A stretch of 8,484 bases of DNA from DAOUMU01 sp034409055. Lineage in GTDB: Bacteria; Chloroflexota; Anaerolineae; 4572-78; J111. How positions within the stretch are numbered: position 1 is the stretch's first letter; each line of letters opens with the position of its first letter. Positions 6,369 to 8,484 of the stretch are shown in pieces. The DNA is taken from the NCBI GenBank assembly GCA_034409055.1, contig DAOUMU010000153.1, positions 1 through 8,484 of the forward strand, written 5' to 3'. The notes under the pieces are model-generated. The model saw nothing but the letters and a program-made list of their open reading frames with translations. It searched no databases and was not told the origin of the DNA. The translations under genes were made by a program, and so were the position numbers.

Positions 6369-6428
6369 GAAGGCTCTACGCATTTGTCCAAGACTACGCT
6401 TGGAAAATGAGACCCTTGTTGGGTAGTT

Positions 6429-6492
6429 CCACACGGACAGGAAGAAACACGGACCTTTTTTCTTTTTGTCTGTGTTTTTTCCGTCCGTGTGG
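6429..6492. repeat. Long hairpin, 25-bp stem
   Basis: CCACACGGAC (6429-6438) pairs perfectly with GTCCGTGTGG (6483-6492). After one bulged A the stem continues for 15 pairs (6440-6454 with 6468-6482), two of them G-T, closing on a pyrimidine loop of 13 nt. It lies 60 bp after the SIMPL stop and ends one base before the TA of the next element. It could serve as a transcription barrier, although no U-tract follows on the plus strand. The left arm also contains a direct repeat (ACACGGAC twice), suggesting origin from a simple repeat. Confidence 0.8.
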
Positions 6493-6493
6493 C

Positions 6494-6645
6494 TAGGTTC
6501 TGTTGACATTTCACTGGGTTAGTCCAAAAACGCCCCTTCGATACGGTTTACCTACTCAGGATGCGTTTTTGGACCGATTTCGCATGCTGAGTGCCTTTGT
6601 AGGCGTATCGAAGCGTGCGAAATCGGCAAATGTCAACAGAACCTA
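6494..6645. mobile_element. Non-coding MITE-like element with perfect terminal inverted repeats and TA flanks
   Basis: TAGGTTCTGTTGACATTT (6494-6511) is repeated exactly inverted at 6628-6645. Taking the TA as target duplication, the element is 148 bp (6496-6643) with 16-bp ends starting GGTTCTGTTGACA. TA duplication is known for IS630/mariner-like and IS5-group (IS427-like) transposases, so one of these may mobilise it. The interior has no gene but two perfect hairpins: GTCCAAAAACGC (6522-6533) with 6563-6574, and CCGATTTCGCA (6574-6584) with 6616-6626. The two loops are complementary to each other (6536-6545 with 6604-6613, and CCTAC 6551-6555 with GTAGG 6599-6603). The pairing is visible base by base; family and mobility are inferred. 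Confidence 0.8.
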
Positions 6646-6652
6646 AACAGAT

Positions 6653-6672
6653 ATCGACAATTTTTTGTCGAT
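6653..6672. repeat. Perfect 8-bp hairpin upstream of the nucleotidyltransferase gene
   Basis: ATCGACAA (6653-6660), a TTTT loop, and TTGTCGAT (6665-6672). It is 78 bp before the nucleotidyltransferase start. It could be an operator or leader hairpin. A second tiny palindrome, CATAG-TTT-CTATG, follows at 6698-6710. No convincing promoter is seen between here and the gene. Confidence 0.5.
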
Positions 6673-6749
6673 GTGAGCGGAATAAGCGCCTACTATACAT
6701 AGTTTCTATGGCAGCCTTCCGTGAGCATTTTGTTAAATAAAGGCTATCA

Positions 6750-7118
6750 ATGACCGCACCTGCTTTATCACGCTTGCTCCCCAACGAACAGGCCGCAATT
6801 ATGGCGTATATTGACCGTATTCGCGGGCGCTTTTCTGACCGCATCCTGGTTGTGATGCTTTTTGGCTCCAAAGCCCGTGGCGACGCCGATGCCGAATCGG
6901 ACCTTGACCTGTTGATCCTGGTAGATGTTGAGACCCCCAAATTTCGCTCCAATCTGTGGCAAATTGCTTCTGATATTTCGTTAGATTATAACGTGGTGCT
7001 CTCACCGCGCGTATTTGGACAGGCTCGTTGGAACGAAATGCGTCGGATGCGCTTACCCCTATACCGGGCCATTATCGCCGATGGGATTGCCCTGACCCCC
7101 GAACCGCTTCCCACTTGA
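6750..7118 (+). CDS. MNT-like nucleotidyltransferase domain protein, orphan
   Basis: 122 residues; the ATG follows AAAGG (6739-6743). It is a minimal pol-beta-superfamily nucleotidyltransferase. The signature GSKARGDADAESDLDLLIL lies at 39-57, with Gly39, Ser40, Asp51 and Asp53 as the expected catalytic loop and metal ligands. The third acidic position, usually found in a later strand, falls around LDYNVVLSP (78-86). Asn81 stands where related sequences often carry Asp, so only Asp79 is acidic here. The C-terminal YRAIIADGIAL is family-typical. Such proteins usually pair with a HEPN toxin and act as antitoxins that add AMP to it. No HEPN reading frame is found on either side (MITE upstream, structured non-coding DNA downstream). 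It is therefore an orphan, a remnant of a lost module, or acting on a distant partner. Confidence 0.85.
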   Translation: MTAPALSRLLPNEQAAIMAYIDRIRGRFSDRILVVMLFGSKARGDADAESDLDLLILVDVETPKFRSNLWQIASDISLDYNVVLSPRVFGQARWNEMRRMRLPLYRAIIADGIALTPEPLPT

Positions 7119-7201
7119 TTATCAATTCATCAAACCAGAATTGGGCTTGCCAGCAGGGGAGAAAGTAACTTCCGCTTGATATTGCTAGCCAACTCGTGAA
7201 C

Positions 7202-7294
7202 CCACAGGGCAGGTCCACAGGGCAAGTGACGTGAAGCGTGAAACGTGATGTTTTTTCGCTATAAACCCTCACGTTTCTCGTTTTACGCTTCACG
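7202..7294. repeat. Direct repeat and bulged hairpin after the nucleotidyltransferase
   Basis: CCACAGGGCA occurs twice (7202-7211 and 7215-7224). Just after it, CGTGAAGCGT (7230-7239) pairs with ACGCTTCACG (7285-7294), and AAACGTGA (7241-7248) with TCACGTTT (7269-7276), leaving an asymmetric bulge and a 20-nt loop starting TGTTTTTT. It may work as a weak terminator for the nucleotidyltransferase gene. Its GTGAA-rich arms resemble a degenerate heptad repeat like that at 5337. Confidence 0.6.
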
Positions 7295-7318
7295 CTGCCG
7301 CCGAAAGTTTTGGGATGA

Positions 7319-7392
7319 TTTAAATTTCGGAACTCCCTTACCTCGAAATATTCAAAATGAATTTTTTTTGAAATTTAAATTGAAATATTTCG
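7319..7392. repeat. AT-rich double inverted repeat
   Basis: TTTAAATTTC (7319-7328) is inverted at 7370-7379, and CGAAATATT (7344-7352) is inverted at 7384-7392. The two pairings cross each other, so they are alternatives. The block has a run of eight T and sits directly upstream of an extended -10 promoter. It could be an UP-element-like region or a mobile element edge. Confidence 0.55.
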
Positions 7393-7404
7393 GGCCGTTT
7401 TTTG

Positions 7405-7413
7405 TGTTATAAT
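7405..7413 (+). promoter_or_regulatory. Extended -10 promoter (TGTTATAAT)
   Basis: A perfect TATAAT (7408-7413) preceded by TG one base away; no good -35 box is present at 17 bp, which extended -10 promoters tolerate. A transcript from about 7420 would cross the structured region 7504-7687 and enter the methyltransferase gene at 7731. Confidence 0.5.
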
Positions 7414-7503
7414 GATAGAGTATCCCAGCACAACGTAACGTGGCCAAGCTGCAAATTAGAAATGAGAAGTGAGAAAGGGATAAAACCCCATAGAGGCGTT
7501 TTC

Positions 7504-7687
7504 CTTGAACAAGGCGTTGGAGCGGACGCCAGACCGAATGAAAGGGCGAGGGGGTGCCGGCTGAGGTAGGAGAGATCAGACAACGGTTCTGAGCCAACTC
7601 GCTTGATTTGAAAGCAACCGGTGTTTTGTGGAGTACCGGTTCGGTTAGCCACGGCTATACGTGGCGCCGCTCAACTTAGTTTTGGGC
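7504..7687 (+). other. attC-like (integron recombination) site, degenerate core boxes
   Basis: GTT-G-GAGCGG-A-CGCCA (7516-7531) pairs over 14 bp with TGGCGCCGCTCAAC (7662-7675), leaving exactly two unpaired bases, G7519 and A7526, six nucleotides apart. This is the arrangement of the L box of integron attC sites, where two extrahelical bases on one arm orient the integrase. An outer AAC (7508-7510) stands six bases before the left arm, as in R''. TTTGGGC (7681-7687) lies five bases after the right arm where R' (GTTRRRY) is expected, but its first base is wrong, and R'' is CTTGAAC instead of RYYYAAC. The 130-nt interior is itself folded (AACCGGT/ACCGGTT, GCCACG/CGTGGC). At 184 bp it is longer than most attC sites. 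Pairing is seen directly; integron identity is inferred. The orientation would place the methyltransferase gene as the following cassette. Confidence 0.45.
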
Positions 7688-7730
7688 AGCACGCGATCAC
7701 TCGGACTGATACGTGGTTTGAAGGAATAGT

Positions 7731-8484
7731 ATGGTATCGAAACCAGATAATCAAAAGGCGGTTCAAACAGTGTCCCCTCGCCAGTGGATCGGTTTAGTTG
7801 TGGTGTATCTCTCCATACCACTAGTGGGTCACTTGGCACGCTTATCGACATTACACTGTTTAATGTAAATACTATATATAGAGGGTGACTTTACTGTGGT
7901 CAAGCGTGATGTTAAACCCCGTGACAGTTAGACAGACAGGGTACTTACCACAAGATGTTGTATTTAGGCGAATTTTGCCCCATAAGTTATGTCGATGTTC
8001 ATGACAAATGACCCACTAGTTCTATTGGTATGCGGCGGGGATTTCGGTTGGTGGCAGGCGTGGGTCTATTCCCTGCTGATCGTTGCCGCCGGCATAGGAG
8101 GGCGCATTTGGGCGGAACGGCGGCATCCGGGGTTGTTGGCCGAACGACAAAATATTGAGAAGATGCAAAGCGCGAAGGCTTGGGACAAAGTGCTTGCTCC
8201 GCTGATGGCGCTGAGTGTAGGTTTCCCACTGGTCATTGTGGCAGGGCTGGATCACCGTCGTGGCTGGTCACCCGTATTTCCGCTATGGCTCATCGTGCTC
8301 GGCTTCATCTTGATCTCGCTCGGATACGCTTTCGCTGTGTGGGCATTGGTAGAGAACCGCTTTTTCTCCAGCACGGTACGTATTCAGACGGATAGAGGGC
8401 ATGTGGTGTGTGACAGTGGCCCATACCGGATTGTGCGGCATCCGGGCTATGCCGGGAATATTCTGCCACTGCTGGGCATTGTGC
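7731..8484 (+). pseudogene. Isoprenylcysteine carboxylmethyltransferase-like gene split by a MITE (3' end outside window)
   Basis: The ATG at 7731 follows AAGGA (7721-7725). Codons 1-30 read MVSKPDNQKAVQTVSPRQWI then GLVVVYLSIP, followed by LV. Removing 195 bp (one CTAG plus the element) joins this to LLVCGGDFGWWQAW in the same frame, giving SIPLVLLVCGG, a smooth hydrophobic helix. The rebuilt protein has at least 186 residues, several membrane helices, and GPYRIVRHPGYAGN (165-178), the S-adenosylmethionine-binding signature of the ICMT/PEMT family of integral-membrane methyltransferases; bacterial substrates are mostly unknown. As it stands the frame stops at TAA 7866-7868. A second frame opens after TAA 7983-7985 with in-frame ATGs at 7989, 7995 and 8001 inside the element and runs to the window edge. 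A shortened protein lacking the first 30 residues could therefore still be made, though no good ribosome site precedes these ATGs. Confidence 0.85.
7825..8015. mobile_element. 191-bp MITE inserted in the methyltransferase gene, CTAG target duplication
   Basis: Thirty-base ends 7825-7854 and 7986-8015 are inverted copies at 23 of 30 positions, sharing TGGGTCA, TTG and ATCGACAT. CTAG flanks both sides (7821-7824 and 8016-8019). Because the termini share bases with the target, the duplication could be read as up to 8 bp (CCACTAGT). CTAG fits the YTAR target of IS5-group elements, but the family is not certain. The interior has no gene; it has a TATATATA stretch (7874 onward) and scattered complementary segments. 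The clean restoration of the host reading frame on removal proves insertion into an intact gene. Confidence 0.85.

Noticed and set aside
7119..7400. HEPN toxin partner gene after the nucleotidyltransferase
   Set aside because: All frames are broken by stops and no Rx4-6H-like motif appears; only repeats and AT-rich inverted repeats are present.
7352..7652. Two overlapping 81-codon minus-strand frames
   Set aside because: They overlap each other, the AT-rich repeats, the plus-strand promoter and part of the folded region. They show no family features and lack convincing ribosome sites.
7414..7690. Group II intron domain or IscB/TnpB guide RNA
   Set aside because: AGCGGACGCCAG looked like part of a HEARO/omega RNA and the stems recall intron domains. 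However, there is no GUGYG start, no domain V, and no IscB, TnpB or reverse transcriptase ORF nearby. The attC-type arms explain the main pairing better.
7645..7851. 68-codon minus-strand frame
   Set aside because: It is antisense to the start of the methyltransferase gene and runs into the inserted MITE, so it cannot be an ancestral gene.

Overview
The window is about 8.5 kb of roughly 50% GC bacterial chromosome. Gene content suggests a Chloroflexota-type (Anaerolineae/Caldilineae-like) genome: a ROK regulator, a ROK protein, a PIG-L deacetylase and a lipoprotein sugar-binding protein together, a SIMPL protein, GC-poor spacers with heptad-like tandem repeats, and scattered short palindromes. 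This assignment is an inference from style and content; no rRNA or other marker is present.

Left half (1-4157, all minus strand): a carbohydrate-use cluster transcribed right to left. It starts at a near-consensus sigma70 promoter (4126-4154) with a 10-bp-arm palindrome at the expected transcription start (4096-4122). The order is ROK-family repressor (2892-4079), ROK-family sugar-kinase-like protein (1379-2770), PIG-L/LmbE zinc deacetylase (426-1274), then the start of an ABC sugar-binding lipoprotein (<1-304). A coherent reading is a regulated system that imports an (N-acetylated?) sugar or glycoside, deacetylates it and phosphorylates it. The substrate cannot be read from sequence.

Middle (4151-6368): a GT-B family 4 glycosyltransferase on the minus strand, whose stop codon overlaps the -35 box of the repressor promoter, and a divergent membrane-anchored SIMPL (DUF541) protein on the plus strand. 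Between them lie two outward-facing candidate promoters and a 7-bp tandem repeat placed in the glycosyltransferase 5' leader.

Right third (6369-8484): an accessory, mobile-element-rich stretch. It holds a 25-bp-stem hairpin, a 148-bp non-coding inverted-repeat element with perfect 16-bp ends flanked by TA and an unusual two-hairpin, loop-complementary interior, and an orphan MNT-like nucleotidyltransferase. About 600 bp of highly structured non-coding DNA follows. Inside it is a site with the architecture of an integron attC (paired arms with two extrahelical bases six nucleotides apart). Last comes an isoprenylcysteine-carboxylmethyltransferase-like gene split after codon 30-32 by a 191-bp MITE. 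That insertion has a CTAG target duplication, is exactly 65 codons long including the duplication, contains a stop, and ends with in-frame ATG codons that could restart the gene.

The strongest candidates for something undescribed are the bistable/kissing-loop MITE, the attC-like site and the frame-preserving MITE in the methyltransferase gene.
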